64,000 bases of DNA from Bifidobacterium mongoliense DSM 21395 (GCF_000741285.1 NZ_JGZE01000011.1:62113-126112), one strand, 5' to 3'. Positions 48,663 to 58,694 are shown, numbered from the stretch's first letter. Translations and numbers: made by a program. The notes: generated by a model from the sequence alone, not told the origin.

Positions 48663-49669
48663 CAGACGCGCACCTCCTTCGCTTCGAGGGGTTCGTAGCC
48701 GGGCAGGGCATCGCCCACCACGGCGCTTTCCAGGGCCATGCGCATGAGCATGCCGTTCTTGACCTGTTCGAAATAGGCGGCCCGGGGATCACGGTCGACC
48801 TCCGCCGCGATCTCGTTGACGCGGGGCAGCGGGTGCATGACGGCCATGTGGGGTTTGGACAGCCGCAGCTTGTCCTCGTCGAGGATGTAGGTATCGCGTA
48901 GCCGCAGGTAATCGTCCTCGTTGAAGAACCGTTCCTTCTGCACGCGTGTCATGTACAGCACGTCGAGGTCGCCGATCGCGGCGGTCAGATCGTCGACTTC
49001 GGTGTAGGAGCAGGTCGGGTTGGCGTCGATGCGGTCGAGCACATACCGCGGCGTGCGCAGTTCCGGGGGACTGATGAGCACGAAGCGCACATGGCCGAAT
49101 CGGCACAGCGTCTCGATGAGCGAATGCACCGTACGGCCGAAGGTCAGGTCACCGCACAGACCGATGGTCAGGTCCGTGATCCTGCCGAATCGGGATTCCA
49201 GGGTCGCCAGGTCGGCGAGGGTCTGGGTGGGGTGCATGTGCCCGCCGTCCCCGGCGTTGATGACCGGTACGGTGGCGGCGCGGGAGGCGACCAGCGCGGC
49301 GCCCTCCTTGGGATGGCGGATGGCGACGACGTCGACGTAGTTCGAGACGGTCTTGAGGGTGTCCGAGATCGATTCGCCCTTGCTCACCGAGGAGAGCTGC
49401 GCGCCGGCGAAACCGATCACCTGCCCGCCCAATCGCAGCATGGCGGTCTCGAAGCTCAGCCGGGTCCTGGTGCTGGGCTCATAAAACAAAGTGGCCAGCA
49501 CCCTGCCATCGCAGATGTGGGCCACTGTGGAACGGTGCGCATCGATGTATTGCGCCTGATGGAGCAATTCAAGGATCTGACCGGTCGATACGTCATCCAG
49601 CGTGACGACGCTGGAACCGATAAGATCGGATAACGGGGATCCTGATGGGGAGGGATGTACAACGGGCAA
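48662..49669 (-). CDS. pyrB: Aspartate carbamoyltransferase catalytic chain
   Basis: PyrB makes carbamoyl-aspartate, the committed step of pyrimidine synthesis. The 335-residue product has the carbamoyl-phosphate loop FYEPSTRTRLSFE, a KGES loop and NAGDGGHMHPTQTLAD. A TTG at 49669 is taken as start: AAAGGTGAG lies just before it and it leads directly into LPVVHPSPSG and the PyrB fold. No ATG lies suitably close upstream. It is the first gene of pyrB-I-C-F-E, 55 bp after glnE. No PyrR-type attenuator is evident in that short leader. Confidence 0.94.
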   Translation of the reverse strand: MPVVHPSPSGSPLSDLIGSSVVTLDDVSTGQILELLHQAQYIDAHRSTVAHICDGRVLATLFYEPSTRTRLSFETAMLRLGGQVIGFAGAQLSSVSKGESISDTLKTVSNYVDVVAIRHPKEGAALVASRAATVPVINAGDGGHMHPTQTLADLATLESRFGRITDLTIGLCGDLTFGRTVHSLIETLCRFGHVRFVLISPPELRTPRYVLDRIDANPTCSYTEVDDLTAAIGDLDVLYMTRVQKERFFNEDDYLRLRDTYILDEDKLRLSKPHMAVMHPLPRVNEIAAEVDRDPRAAYFEQVKNGMLMRMALESAVVGDALPGYEPLEAKEVRV

Positions 49670-49724
49670 CGGCTCACCTTTCTCTGCACACGAATAAGGC
49701 GGCCACCTGACGTGACCTCGCCAA

Positions 49725-52700
49725 TCATACCCTTGGCCGCGACCATGTGCGCCCCGCATCGCCGTAGAACAGCCGTTCGACCACCTCGCGGCACTGCCGC
49801 ATCACCGCCAGCAGGTCATTGTCGAAATACTGGCCACGGTGCGCCGGATACCCCAGATAGACGGCCACGCCGCCGAGCGACTCCAGGTCGTCGGGGATGA
49901 TGTCGGCCGTCGACGGCCTGCCGCTCCACAGGTAGTTGCCGTTGCGGGCTGCCGTGCACATCCGCCATGCCCGGCGCAGGACGTCCGCGTCGGCGTGGTC
50001 GACCAGGTCGAGGGATTCGAGTTGCGCCAAGGCCGGCAGCGTCGAGGTGACCCGCAATTCGGGGTGTCGACCGGCATGGCACAATTGCAGGGACTGCACG
50101 GCCCATTCGACGTCCGACAGCCCTCCCCTGCCCAGCTTCAGATGGCGCTCGCGCCGCACGCCTCTCGGCAGTCGTTCCGCCTCCATACGGGCCTTGAGCC
50201 TGCGTATCTCGCCGATCTCGACATCGCCGGGAGGGGTGTCGGGATAGCGCAACGGATCGGCGATGCGCTCCAGGAAGTCGGTGGCCAGAACGCCGTCGCC
50301 CGCGGCGTGTCGCGCCCGCAGCAGGGCCTGGTGCTCCCAGGTGCTGGCCCAGTGGGCGTAATACTCCTCGCAGGAGGCATAGGAGCGCACCAACGGCCCG
50401 TTGCGGCCCTCCGGCCGCAGATCGAGATCCAATTCGAGACGTGGTTCGAGGGTGGAAGGGCCTTGCAGGACGGCCCGCAGCTGGTCGACGACGCTTTGGG
50501 CGAAGCGGTTGGCGTGTTCCTCATCGACGCCGTCCGCCCGTCGGTAGATGACGATGGCGTCGGCGTCGGAGCTGAAGTTCACCTCCGCTCCCCCGTACCG
50601 GCCCAGAGCCAGCACCGCCAGTGTCGCATGGGCGTCGGTTGCTCCATGCGCCCGGCATGATGCGCGGATGGACCATGCGAGCGCGCTGTCAATGAGCGCG
50701 TCGTAGACGTCGGTCATGGCATGCAGGCAGGTGTCGTCATCCATTGTCCGGTTGGCCCAGGCCAGGCCGATGCGTTCGATCTCCCGCCGCCGCATGGCCC
50801 GCAGCGATGTCGCGAACCCGGTGAGGTCCTCGGCGTACCGTGCATTCGTCGCCCGGCACTGCACGTCGAGGCTGTGCCGGCTTCGTGCCCGGAGCATGGC
50901 GTCGTCGCTGAGCCAGCCCACCGATTCCACCGATTTGGTCAGGGCGTCCCCCAGGTAGCGTGAATTCGACAGGACGTGGCACAACCGGCGTGCGGCCATC
51001 GGGGAATCGCGCAGCAGACCGAGATAGGGGCTGCCTTCGCCGAATCGTTCCTCGAGCCGTCGCCAGTGCAGCAGACCCATGTCGGGATTCTGCCCATGGC
51101 CCAGCCATTGCAGGACGGAGGGCAGCAGGATCCGGTTGATCCTCGACGCTCGCGACACGCCGACGCTCAACGCCCTGACGTGGCGGATGGCCGCATCGGG
51201 GTCGGCGAATCCGATGGCGGCGAACCGGTCGCGCATGGCCGACTCGCTGAGTTGGACCTGATCGTCGTCCAACTGGGCGTTGATGGGCAGCATGGGACGG
51301 TAGTAGATGTCCATGTGCAGGCGACGCACCTCGTTGAGCACGTCGTGGAACCGGGCGACCAGCTGGTCGGGCCGCATGTCGAAGGCCCTGGCCAGACGTC
51401 GCAGTTCGGGGTTCCGGCCAAGTTCGAGGGCCGTGCGCTCCCGGCCGCGCGACGGAGAATCCTGATCGTGAGCGGCGATGTCGGGGAACAGATGCGTGCG
51501 TTTGAGCCCCCACATCTGCTGGCGGTGTTCGATGACGCGTTCGAACCGGTAGTCGAGGGCCAGTCGGGCCGCCTGGTTGCGGGAGATGTATCCGCCCTGG
51601 GACAGCACGCGCAGTCCGGTGAGCGTATCGCTGCAGCGCAGGTTCGTATCGGTCCTGCCGTGAACCAGCTGCAGCATCTGCACGGTGAACTCGACGTCGC
51701 GCAGTCCGCCTTTGCCCAGCTTGACCTCCCTGTCGCGCAGGGGCGCGGGGATGAGGTCCTCGACCCGACGGCGCATCTGCTGGCAGTCGTTGACAAAATT
51801 CTCGCGATGCGAGGCCGACCACACCAACGGCCTGGTCATGGTCATGTATGTGGCGCCGATCTCGGCGTCGCCGGCCGCCGGGCGGGCCTTGAGCAATGCC
51901 TGGAACTCCCAGTTCTGGGCCCAACGGTCGTAGTATTCCCGGTGGGCGTCGAGGCGTCGCACCAGGGGGCCGTCCTTGCCTTCGGGTCTCAAGCCCCCGT
52001 CGATCTGCCACAGGGTGGGCTCCCCCACGCCCGCGATCGCCGATTGGCAGACGCGTTGCATGGTCGTGGCCAGGACGGTGCCCACGCGTGTCAGTCGGCC
52101 GAGTTCGTTCTCGTCCTCGGGGTTGGCCGGTTCCACCACGTAGATAAGGTCCACGTCGGAGACGTAATTGAGCTCCCGGGCCCCCAGCTTGCCCATCGCG
52201 ATGACGGTGAACCGGCAGCCATCGTCGTACTCGACCTCATGCCGGGCGATGGCGAGCGCCCCCTCGAGTGCGCAGTCGGCGAGGTCGGAGAGCTTGCCGC
52301 TGATCTCCGGCTGCGCGCCCATCGGGTCGGCGTGGGTGAGGTCCTCGGCCATGATGGCGGCGAGCTGGGTGTAGTAGCAGCGGCGCAGCGACGAGGTCGC
52401 CTGTGCCAATGGCTGGGTGGATCGCGGCATGGGGTCGTCCGGATTCGCGCCGATGGCCGCGAGCATGCAGCGGCGCCTTGCTCCCCGGTCATAGGCGCCG
52501 GTGGCCAGGGGGTCGAACGTCGCGGCGGTCACCAGATCGGGTCTGCTGCGCATGAGGGTGCCCATGGCTTCGGATCCGCCCAGCACCGCGATGAGACGGT
52601 TCATGGCTCTGCCGTCGGACAGTGCCGGCATCAGGTCGTCGCCGTCCCGGTGCCAGGCACCAACGAGCGTCACGAGCGTATGCAGGGCCGTGTTCGGGTC

Positions 52701-52856
52701 GCAGGCGTGCGACAAGGCGTTGAGCAGGGGGTGGATCCGTACCGCGTCCAAACCCGAGTCGACCAGGGAGTCCATGGCGGCAACGGTGTCGTCCATATCC
52801 TCGAGGCCCGCGTGAATGATGTCGTGCATCGTGAGTGCGAAGTTCGGGGAGGCCAT
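49725..52856 (-). CDS. glnE: Bifunctional glutamine synthetase adenylyltransferase / deadenylase
   Basis: GlnE attaches AMP to, and removes it from, glutamine synthetase in response to nitrogen. The 1043-residue protein has two nucleotidyltransferase domains: MGKLGARELNYVSDVDLIYV in the N-terminal (deadenylase) half and LALGRYGGAEVNFSSDADAIVIY in the C-terminal (adenylylase) half. Each is followed by a helical bundle (GKGGLRDVEFTVQ, GRGGLSDVEWAVQ). The start MASPNFALTMHD at 52856 gives normal length; the open frame continues upstream without GlnE similarity. Its target glnA is outside the window. Confidence 0.95.
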   Translation of the reverse strand: MASPNFALTMHDIIHAGLEDMDDTVAAMDSLVDSGLDAVRIHPLLNALSHACDPNTALHTLVTLVGAWHRDGDDLMPALSDGRAMNRLIAVLGGSEAMGTLMRSRPDLVTAATFDPLATGAYDRGARRRCMLAAIGANPDDPMPRSTQPLAQATSSLRRCYYTQLAAIMAEDLTHADPMGAQPEISGKLSDLADCALEGALAIARHEVEYDDGCRFTVIAMGKLGARELNYVSDVDLIYVVEPANPEDENELGRLTRVGTVLATTMQRVCQSAIAGVGEPTLWQIDGGLRPEGKDGPLVRRLDAHREYYDRWAQNWEFQALLKARPAAGDAEIGATYMTMTRPLVWSASHRENFVNDCQQMRRRVEDLIPAPLRDREVKLGKGGLRDVEFTVQMLQLVHGRTDTNLRCSDTLTGLRVLSQGGYISRNQAARLALDYRFERVIEHRQQMWGLKRTHLFPDIAAHDQDSPSRGRERTALELGRNPELRRLARAFDMRPDQLVARFHDVLNEVRRLHMDIYYRPMLPINAQLDDDQVQLSESAMRDRFAAIGFADPDAAIRHVRALSVGVSRASRINRILLPSVLQWLGHGQNPDMGLLHWRRLEERFGEGSPYLGLLRDSPMAARRLCHVLSNSRYLGDALTKSVESVGWLSDDAMLRARSRHSLDVQCRATNARYAEDLTGFATSLRAMRRREIERIGLAWANRTMDDDTCLHAMTDVYDALIDSALAWSIRASCRAHGATDAHATLAVLALGRYGGAEVNFSSDADAIVIYRRADGVDEEHANRFAQSVVDQLRAVLQGPSTLEPRLELDLDLRPEGRNGPLVRSYASCEEYYAHWASTWEHQALLRARHAAGDGVLATDFLERIADPLRYPDTPPGDVEIGEIRRLKARMEAERLPRGVRRERHLKLGRGGLSDVEWAVQSLQLCHAGRHPELRVTSTLPALAQLESLDLVDHADADVLRRAWRMCTAARNGNYLWSGRPSTADIIPDDLESLGGVAVYLGYPAHRGQYFDNDLLAVMRQCREVVERLFYGDAGRTWSRPRV

Positions 52857-52879
52857 GAGACCACGATACACGATGCCGG

Positions 52880-53179
52880 TCAGGGGCGGATGCCGGGCTG
52901 GTGCGCGGGGGCCGTGTCGTTGCCGTCCTGATCCGGGGCCTGTCCGACCTGCCGGTCGGGCCGGTCGGCGGCATCGTCGTGGTTCCAGTCGCTCACGGCG
53001 CGATACGCCGTGTATCCGATGACGATGAGCAGGCTGAGCGAGAAGACGATCGTCGTCCAGTGCCAGAGCGATCCGTCGGCGTTCGACTGCATGGTCGATT
53101 GGACGAGCCATACGACGCAGGCCACCGCGGTGACCGCGTAGAGTCGGGCCCGGACCCGTGTGGAGAGTTCCATGTTCAT
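52880..53179 (-). CDS. Small two-helix membrane protein, unknown function
   Basis: The 99-residue product begins MNMELSTRVRARLYAVTAVA. It has two hydrophobic helices, about residues 12-32 and 42-60, followed by a hydrophilic tail rich in Asp, Gln and Pro. The start has AGGAGG eight bases upstream, so translation is likely. It lies 88 bp after the ABC permease gene and 23 bp before glnE on the same strand. No family is recognised. It could be a last member of the transporter operon or an independent envelope protein. Confidence 0.7.
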   Translation of the reverse strand: MNMELSTRVRARLYAVTAVACVVWLVQSTMQSNADGSLWHWTTIVFSLSLLIVIGYTAYRAVSDWNHDDAADRPDRQVGQAPDQDGNDTAPAHQPGIRP

Positions 53180-53267
53180 GGTGTGCGACCTCCTGTGCAG
53201 GGGTAATGATGCGGATGGGCCGATGCCGGGCCCGGGGGCGCGGCATCGGCCGTGATTGGTGTGTGGG

Positions 53268-54491
53268 TCAGCTCTTCTTGCGCTTGGACATGATGTCCAC
53301 CGCGACGGCCAGCAGGAGCACCAGGCCCTTGATGGTCTTGACCACGGCGGTGTCCACGCCCATGATGGAGAGTCCCTGGTTGATGATGCCCATCACGAAC
53401 GCACCGACGACGGCGCCGGGGATGGTGCCGATGCCGCCGGTGACTGCGGTGCCGCCGATGAAGCAGGAGGCGATGGCGTCCATCTCGAACTCCATGCCGG
53501 CCTGGGCGGTCGCCGAGGCGAGTCGCGAGAGCATGCAGATGGCGGCGATGGCGGACAGCAGCCCCATGTGCACGAACAGGGTGAAGTCGACGCGCTTGGT
53601 GTTGATGCCCGAGAGGATGGCGGCCTTGCGGTTGCCTCCCACGGCGTAGACGTGACGACCGAACACGGTGTTCGTAAGGATGAAGTTGTAGGCCACGACC
53701 AGGAGGGCCACGATGACGAGCATGATCGGAATGCCGCCCTGATCCTCGTTGCCGGATGAGGCCAGCAGGTAGGTGACAAAGGCGATGACCACGGAGATGA
53801 TGACGATCTTGAGGATCGTGAGGTTCATCGGCTCCGCCACAAGCCCGACTTTTTCGACCCGCTTGCGCTTGGACAGCTGGCTCCACGCGTATCCGGCGAT
53901 GCACAGCACGCCCACCACCAGAGTCAACGCGTCGAACGGTCCCCAGAAGCCGAGGATGTTCGGCAGGTAGTTCCTGGCGATGCCGCGGAAGTCGTTGGAG
54001 GTGATCGGCACCGATTCGCCGACGATGACGGTGGCCAGACCGCGGAAGATGAGCATGCCCGCCAGGGTGGTGATGAAGCCCGGGATGCCCACATAGGCGA
54101 CCCAGAAGCCCTGCCAGACGCCGACGAGGAGGCCGACGACCAGCGACAGGCCGATGGCCAGCATCCAGTTCATGCCCTGCCGTTCCATCAGCAGGGCGCA
54201 TACGCCGCCGATGAACGCCACCAGCGAGCCGACGGAGAGATCGATATGCGTGGCGATGATGACCATCACCATGCCGATCGCCAGGATGATGACGTAGGCG
54301 TTCTGCTGGATGAGCGAGACGAAGCTGTTCGGCTTGAGCAGCACCCCCTTGGTCAGTATCTCGAAGACGATGACGATGACGAGCAGCGCGGCCACGATGC
54401 CGTACTGCCTCGCGTTGTTGGCCACGGTGGCCAACAGGCCGGCCTCCTTGGCGCCCTTCTTGGCCGAAGCCGTTGCGGTCGAGCTGTTCAT
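53268..54491 (-). CDS. ABC sugar transporter permease (MmsB/GguB/XylH type)
   Basis: The 407-residue protein has about ten transmembrane segments and the conserved loop motifs of the CUT2 monosaccharide permeases: THIDLSVGSLVAFIGG, NTVFGRHVYAVGGNRKAA and GTAVTGGIGTIPGAVVGA. The long central loop (about residues 190-225, Lys/Arg-rich) is typical of the GguB/MmsB subgroup. It overlaps the ATPase gene by ATGA. With the ATPase and binding protein upstream it forms an importer for a pentose or hexose such as arabinose, xylose or galactose; the exact sugar is not determinable. Confidence 0.92.
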   Translation of the reverse strand: MNSSTATASAKKGAKEAGLLATVANNARQYGIVAALLVIVIVFEILTKGVLLKPNSFVSLIQQNAYVIILAIGMVMVIIATHIDLSVGSLVAFIGGVCALLMERQGMNWMLAIGLSLVVGLLVGVWQGFWVAYVGIPGFITTLAGMLIFRGLATVIVGESVPITSNDFRGIARNYLPNILGFWGPFDALTLVVGVLCIAGYAWSQLSKRKRVEKVGLVAEPMNLTILKIVIISVVIAFVTYLLASSGNEDQGGIPIMLVIVALLVVAYNFILTNTVFGRHVYAVGGNRKAAILSGINTKRVDFTLFVHMGLLSAIAAICMLSRLASATAQAGMEFEMDAIASCFIGGTAVTGGIGTIPGAVVGAFVMGIINQGLSIMGVDTAVVKTIKGLVLLLAVAVDIMSKRKKS

Positions 54492-56041
54492 GCTGCCACT
54501 TCCTTTTCCTTGGTCATACCCTTCATCAGGTACTCCTGGGTGAACCCTTGCTGCTCTACATTGTCGGTGACGACGCCCTGGCTGACCGTGTAGATGCGGT
54601 CGCAGATGCCGATGAGCTCGGGAAGTTCGGAGGATATCACGAGGATCGCCTTGCCCTGATCGGCGAGCCGATCGATGATCTCATAGATCTCGTACTTCGC
54701 GCCCACGTCGATGCCACGTGTCGGCTCGTCGAGGATGAGGATGTCGGGATCCGAGATCACCCATTTCGCGAGGACCACCTTCTGCTGGTTGCCGCCCGAC
54801 AGTTTGCCGACGTTGACGTCGATGTCCGGCGCCTTGATGTTGAAATTCCTGCGGTACTCCTCCACCTGCTTGCGCTCGAGGTTGTCGTCCATGACGCCGT
54901 GCCTGCTCAGATGGCCCAGCGAGGCCATCGAGGCGTTCTCCCTGATGTTCTGCAGGAGGTTGAGGCCGTAGATCTTGCGATCCTCCGTGGCGTAGGCGAG
55001 GCCGGCGTTGATCGCCGACCGGACGTCGTGCAGATCCATGGCCTTGCCCTTGACGAACACCTCGCCGGAGATGTTCGAACCGTAGGAATGGCCGAACACG
55101 CTCATCGCCAGCTCCGTGCGCCCGGCGCCCATGAGACCCGCAAGTCCCACGATCTCGCCCGCATGCACGGTAATGTTGGCGTGGTCGACGACGATGCGCT
55201 CGTTGTCGAGCGGGTGGTGGACCGTCCAGTCCTTGATCCTCAGGAACTCGGCGCCGCCGGTATTCGTCCGGTGCGTCGGATAGAGATTCGTCAGGGACCG
55301 GCCGACCATCTTGCGGATCAGCTCGTTCTGGTCCATCGGGGTCTCGGGGGTGACGAACATCTCCCCCACCGTCGATCCGTCGCGGATGATGGTCACGTTG
55401 TCGGCGACGGCCGCGACCTCGTTGAGCTTGTGCGTGATGAGGATGGAGGTCACGCCCTGCTCGTCGCGCAGCTGGCGCACGAGATTGAGCAGGTGGGCCG
55501 AATCCTCGTCGTTCAGGGCCGCCGTGGGCTCGTCGAGGATGAGCAGGCGCACGTTCTTCGACAGGGCCTTGGCGATCTCGACCAGCTGCTGCTTGCCGAC
55601 GCCGATGTCCATGATCGCCGTGGAGGAATCCTCGTGCAGGCCCACGCGTTCGAGCAGCGCGTTGGCCTCGGAACGCGTGCGGTCCCAATCCACCACGCCG
55701 CCCTTCGCCCGCTCGTTGCCGATGAAGATGTTCTCGGCGATGGAGAGGAACGGACTGAGCGCGAGCTCCTGGTGGATGATGACGATCCCGTCGGCCTCGG
55801 AGTCGTTGATCGTCCGGTACCGGCATTCCTTGCCGTCGAAGCGGATGTCGCCCTGATAGCTGCCGTAGGGGTAGACGCCGGAGAGCACGTTCATGAGGGT
55901 GGACTTGCCCGCTCCGTTCTCCCCGCAGATCGCATGGATCTCCCCGCGCTGCACCGACAGGTTGACGTCGGTGAGCGCCTTGACCGGTCCGAAGGTCTTG
56001 GTGATGTGATCCATCGTGAGTATGGTGTCGTGTTCTGACAT
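54488..56041 (-). CDS. ABC sugar transporter ATPase, tandem-domain (MmsA/GguA type)
   Basis: The 517-residue CUT2 ATPase has two ABC domains. The first has Walker A CGENGAGKST and Walker B LLILDEPTAAL. The second has the degenerate P-loop GLMGAGRTEL usual in this family, with signature LSGGNQQKVVLA and Walker B ILILDEPTRGID. A single polypeptide therefore provides both nucleotide sites for the permease dimer. It starts 73 bp after the binding-protein gene and is coupled to the permease gene. Confidence 0.94.
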   Translation of the reverse strand: MSEHDTILTMDHITKTFGPVKALTDVNLSVQRGEIHAICGENGAGKSTLMNVLSGVYPYGSYQGDIRFDGKECRYRTINDSEADGIVIIHQELALSPFLSIAENIFIGNERAKGGVVDWDRTRSEANALLERVGLHEDSSTAIMDIGVGKQQLVEIAKALSKNVRLLILDEPTAALNDEDSAHLLNLVRQLRDEQGVTSILITHKLNEVAAVADNVTIIRDGSTVGEMFVTPETPMDQNELIRKMVGRSLTNLYPTHRTNTGGAEFLRIKDWTVHHPLDNERIVVDHANITVHAGEIVGLAGLMGAGRTELAMSVFGHSYGSNISGEVFVKGKAMDLHDVRSAINAGLAYATEDRKIYGLNLLQNIRENASMASLGHLSRHGVMDDNLERKQVEEYRRNFNIKAPDIDVNVGKLSGGNQQKVVLAKWVISDPDILILDEPTRGIDVGAKYEIYEIIDRLADQGKAILVISSELPELIGICDRIYTVSQGVVTDNVEQQGFTQEYLMKGMTKEKEVAA

Positions 56042-56114
56042 ATCATCACTTCCCGTGTGGTCGCCGGATGCGGGGCTCGCCGTGGCGGCTCCGCATCCGG
56101 CGCAAGGCGGCGAC

Positions 56115-57278
56115 CTAGTCGTTGCCCTTGGTGAGTTGGTCGAAACGTTCCTGCGTGATGTAATCCGCCTTCACGAGGTCGTCGAGGTTGTCCTTGGTGA
56201 TGTTTTGCGGGTCCAGCAGTTTCGAGGGCACGTCGATCTGATCGTTGTTGAACTTGCCGTTGATGCCGGAGACCTTCTTGCCCTGGGCGATCTCGATGAT
56301 CATCTCGTAGACGGCGTCGGCCAGCTTGTTCACGTCCTTGAACACCGTCTCGCCCTGCATGTCCTTGGCGATGTTCGACACCGCGAGCTCCATGGCGTCC
56401 TGTCCGGTGATCAGCGGCCAGGTGTCCGATCCGGGAACCATGTCGGGTCGCTTGGACTGGATGGCGTTGATGACGCCCTGACTGATGCCGTCGTAGGGGC
56501 TGAGGACGGCGTGCAGGCGCTCACCGTGCGCGTAGGTCGAATCGAGGATCGACTCCATGTCCTTTTGGGCCTGCTCGGCCTTCCATCCCTGCACGGAGAT
56601 GCGCTGCCAGTCCTTCACGCCGAAGTCCTTCTTGACTCCACCGCCGTGGTTGGACGGGGAGACCAGCACCCCGGACTCGAAGTAGGGCTTGAGCAGATCC
56701 CAGGCGCCCTTGAAGAAGTACTTGGCGTTATTGTCATCGGGGGAACCGGTGAACAGCTCGATGTTGAACGGGCCTTTGGCCCCCTTCTTCAGTCCGAGTT
56801 TGTCGATGATGTAATTGGCCTCCAGCACGCCGGTCTGTTCGAGCTGGAACGTGGCGTAGTAATCCACGGCCTTGGTGTTCATGATCAGGCGATCGTAGGC
56901 GATGACCTTGGCACCGGCGTCGCGGGCCTTCTCGACGGCGGGTCCCACGGCGGTGCCGTCCTTGGCGGCGACCACCACGATCTTCGCGTTCTTGTTGACC
57001 ATGTTCTCAATGTCGGCGTTCTGCTGCGCCGGCTTGTCGTCGGCGAAGGAGAGCACGACCTTGTATCCGGCCGACTCGAGCTTCTTCTTCAGGTTGGCGC
57101 CGTCCTTGTTCCAGCGTTCCTCTGACTTCGTGGGCATCGACACGCCTATGGTGTCTCCCTTCTGGATCGTGGTGCCGCCGCCTTGCGCGGAGCTGCCGCC
57201 CCTGGATCCGCCGCAGGCGCCCAGGCCTATGGTCAGGGCCACCCCCGCGAGGGCTGCGACTGTCTTCTTCCACTGCAT
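56115..57278 (-). CDS. ABC sugar transporter substrate-binding lipoprotein (ChvE type)
   Basis: The 387-residue protein starts MQWKKTVAALAGVALTIGLG followed by the lipobox Cys (LGAC), so it is exported and lipid-anchored. The mature part is a periplasmic-binding fold of the ChvE family, with GVSMPTKSEERWNKDG near the start, MVNKNAKIVVVAAKDGTAVGP, and LITGQDAMELAVSNI near the hinge. It should capture a monosaccharide for the permease and ATPase encoded next. The start at 57278 lies six bases after AAGGAG; an ATG six codons upstream is less well placed. A divergent ROK regulator lies 210 bp away. Confidence 0.93.
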   Translation of the reverse strand: MQWKKTVAALAGVALTIGLGACGGSRGGSSAQGGGTTIQKGDTIGVSMPTKSEERWNKDGANLKKKLESAGYKVVLSFADDKPAQQNADIENMVNKNAKIVVVAAKDGTAVGPAVEKARDAGAKVIAYDRLIMNTKAVDYYATFQLEQTGVLEANYIIDKLGLKKGAKGPFNIELFTGSPDDNNAKYFFKGAWDLLKPYFESGVLVSPSNHGGGVKKDFGVKDWQRISVQGWKAEQAQKDMESILDSTYAHGERLHAVLSPYDGISQGVINAIQSKRPDMVPGSDTWPLITGQDAMELAVSNIAKDMQGETVFKDVNKLADAVYEMIIEIAQGKKVSGINGKFNNDQIDVPSKLLDPQNITKDNLDDLVKADYITQERFDQLTKGND

Positions 57279-57363
57279 CTGATTCTCCTTCTTCATCGAG
57301 GGATTGCCGGGCTTCCGTGTCCGGCGGCGCTTCGTAACCGAAGCACAGGCACTATAGTACGGT

Positions 57364-57430
57364 ATTGCGTTCACAAGTCAAATCCAAATATGCGAATACG
57401 GTCATTATGTGTTTGCATGGTGAATACAAT
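57364..57430. promoter_or_regulatory. Candidate operator half-sites between sugar ABC operon and ROK gene
   Basis: ATTGCGTTCAC (57364-57374) and GTGAATACAAT (57420-57430) are inverted copies of ATTG-NN-TTCAC, 45 bp apart, in the otherwise AT-rich divergent promoter region. They could be binding sites for the ROK regulator encoded next to them. This is a pattern call only. Confidence 0.5.
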
Positions 57431-57488
57431 CGCCGGCAACCTCACGGCACGCCGGTCCCAGTGCGTTCATCGGGTTATGCTGAGGGGC

Positions 57489-58667
57489 ATGGGAAAACTG
57501 TTCGGTTCACAGACCGCGCTTCGGCAGGCGAACCGCGGGATGCTGCTCGAATGCATCCACCGCTCCGGCGCCATGACGCAGATCGAAATCGCGGAATCGA
57601 CCGGGCTCTCCCCCGCCACGGTGTCCACATTGGTACGCCAGCTCGTCGATGAGGGCAAACTCGTCACCCAGAACACCATTCGCAACGGCCGTAGGGCCAC
57701 ACTGGCCGCGTTGGCCCGCAGGGAGGGCCTGGGCGTCGGGATTTCGATCGCGCGTCGCGAACTGCGTCTGCAGATCGTCGACTACGACAACGCGGTGCTC
57801 GCCGAGCACGTACTGCCCTTGGCCCGTAATCACAAGACGGACACGACCATGGAACGGGCGCTGGTGCTGGTCAACGAGACACTCAGTACCATGGGTGCTT
57901 CGGCGGACGAGGTCAAGGGCGTCGGCCTGGCGGTCTGCGCCCCCGTGGACCACCGTACCCAGACCATCGCGGTGCCGGGTATCCTGCCGGGATGGGACGG
58001 CGTGGATATCAGGCACCCGTTCGAGACCGCCTTCCATGTTCCCGTGATCGTCGACAACGACTCGAACCTCGCGGCGGTATGCGAAGGCGCCATCGGCGCC
58101 GCACAGGAGACTTCGGATTTTCTGTGCATTGGAACGAGCGATGGTGTGGGGGCCGGCATCATGGTCGGTGGACACCTCCTGCGCGGCGTGACCGGCCTGG
58201 CCGGCGAGATCGGGCACGTACAGGTCGATCCCCTGGGTAGCATCTGCAGCTGCGGCAACCGGGGGTGCCTCAACACGGTCGTCGACGAGCAACGGTTGGT
58301 ATCCCTTCTGTCGGTGACCCACGGCGATATGAACCTCGACGATCTGGTGTCGTCGGCCTGTGATGGCGACCCCGGGTGCCGACGGGTCATCGCCGACGCG
58401 GCGGTCAGAATCGGCACCGTTGCGGCTGATCTGTGCATCGCCATAGACCCCGAGATCGTGGTGGTGTCCGGTGCGCTGTCCATGAGCGGCGAGATCTTCA
58501 CCGAGCCGTTCCAGCAGGCGTTGCAACGCCTGCTGTTCCCCAACGCCCTCACGCCGATCCAGGTCTTCGCGGCCCGGTACCCGATGACGGGTCCGGCCGT
58601 GGGCGCGGCGATAGCGGCTTTGGAATATGCTGATACACGTCATAAGGATGCAGGTCGTGGACGATGA
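57489..58667 (+). CDS. ROK-family transcriptional regulator
   Basis: The 392-residue protein has an N-terminal winged helix (GAMTQIEIAESTGLSPATVS) and a C-terminal ROK domain with VPVIVDNDSNLAAV, GTSDGVGAGIMVGG and the zinc cluster CSCGNRGC. The cluster ends in LNTV instead of the common LE. Such proteins repress sugar-uptake genes and release DNA on binding a sugar. Being divergent from the ABC importer, it most likely controls that operon and itself. The ATG at 57489 follows GAGGGG; an ATG four codons earlier has no site. Confidence 0.92.
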   Translation: MGKLFGSQTALRQANRGMLLECIHRSGAMTQIEIAESTGLSPATVSTLVRQLVDEGKLVTQNTIRNGRRATLAALARREGLGVGISIARRELRLQIVDYDNAVLAEHVLPLARNHKTDTTMERALVLVNETLSTMGASADEVKGVGLAVCAPVDHRTQTIAVPGILPGWDGVDIRHPFETAFHVPVIVDNDSNLAAVCEGAIGAAQETSDFLCIGTSDGVGAGIMVGGHLLRGVTGLAGEIGHVQVDPLGSICSCGNRGCLNTVVDEQRLVSLLSVTHGDMNLDDLVSSACDGDPGCRRVIADAAVRIGTVAADLCIAIDPEIVVVSGALSMSGEIFTEPFQQALQRLLFPNALTPIQVFAARYPMTGPAVGAAIAALEYADTRHKDAGRGR

Positions 58668-58694
58668 TGCCATGACAGGCCTGGAGGATACGCG

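Noticed and set aside
52857-53246. N-terminal extension of GlnE
   Set aside because: The extra codons lie over the small membrane-protein gene in another frame and lack GlnE similarity; the ATG at 52856 gives the usual protein.
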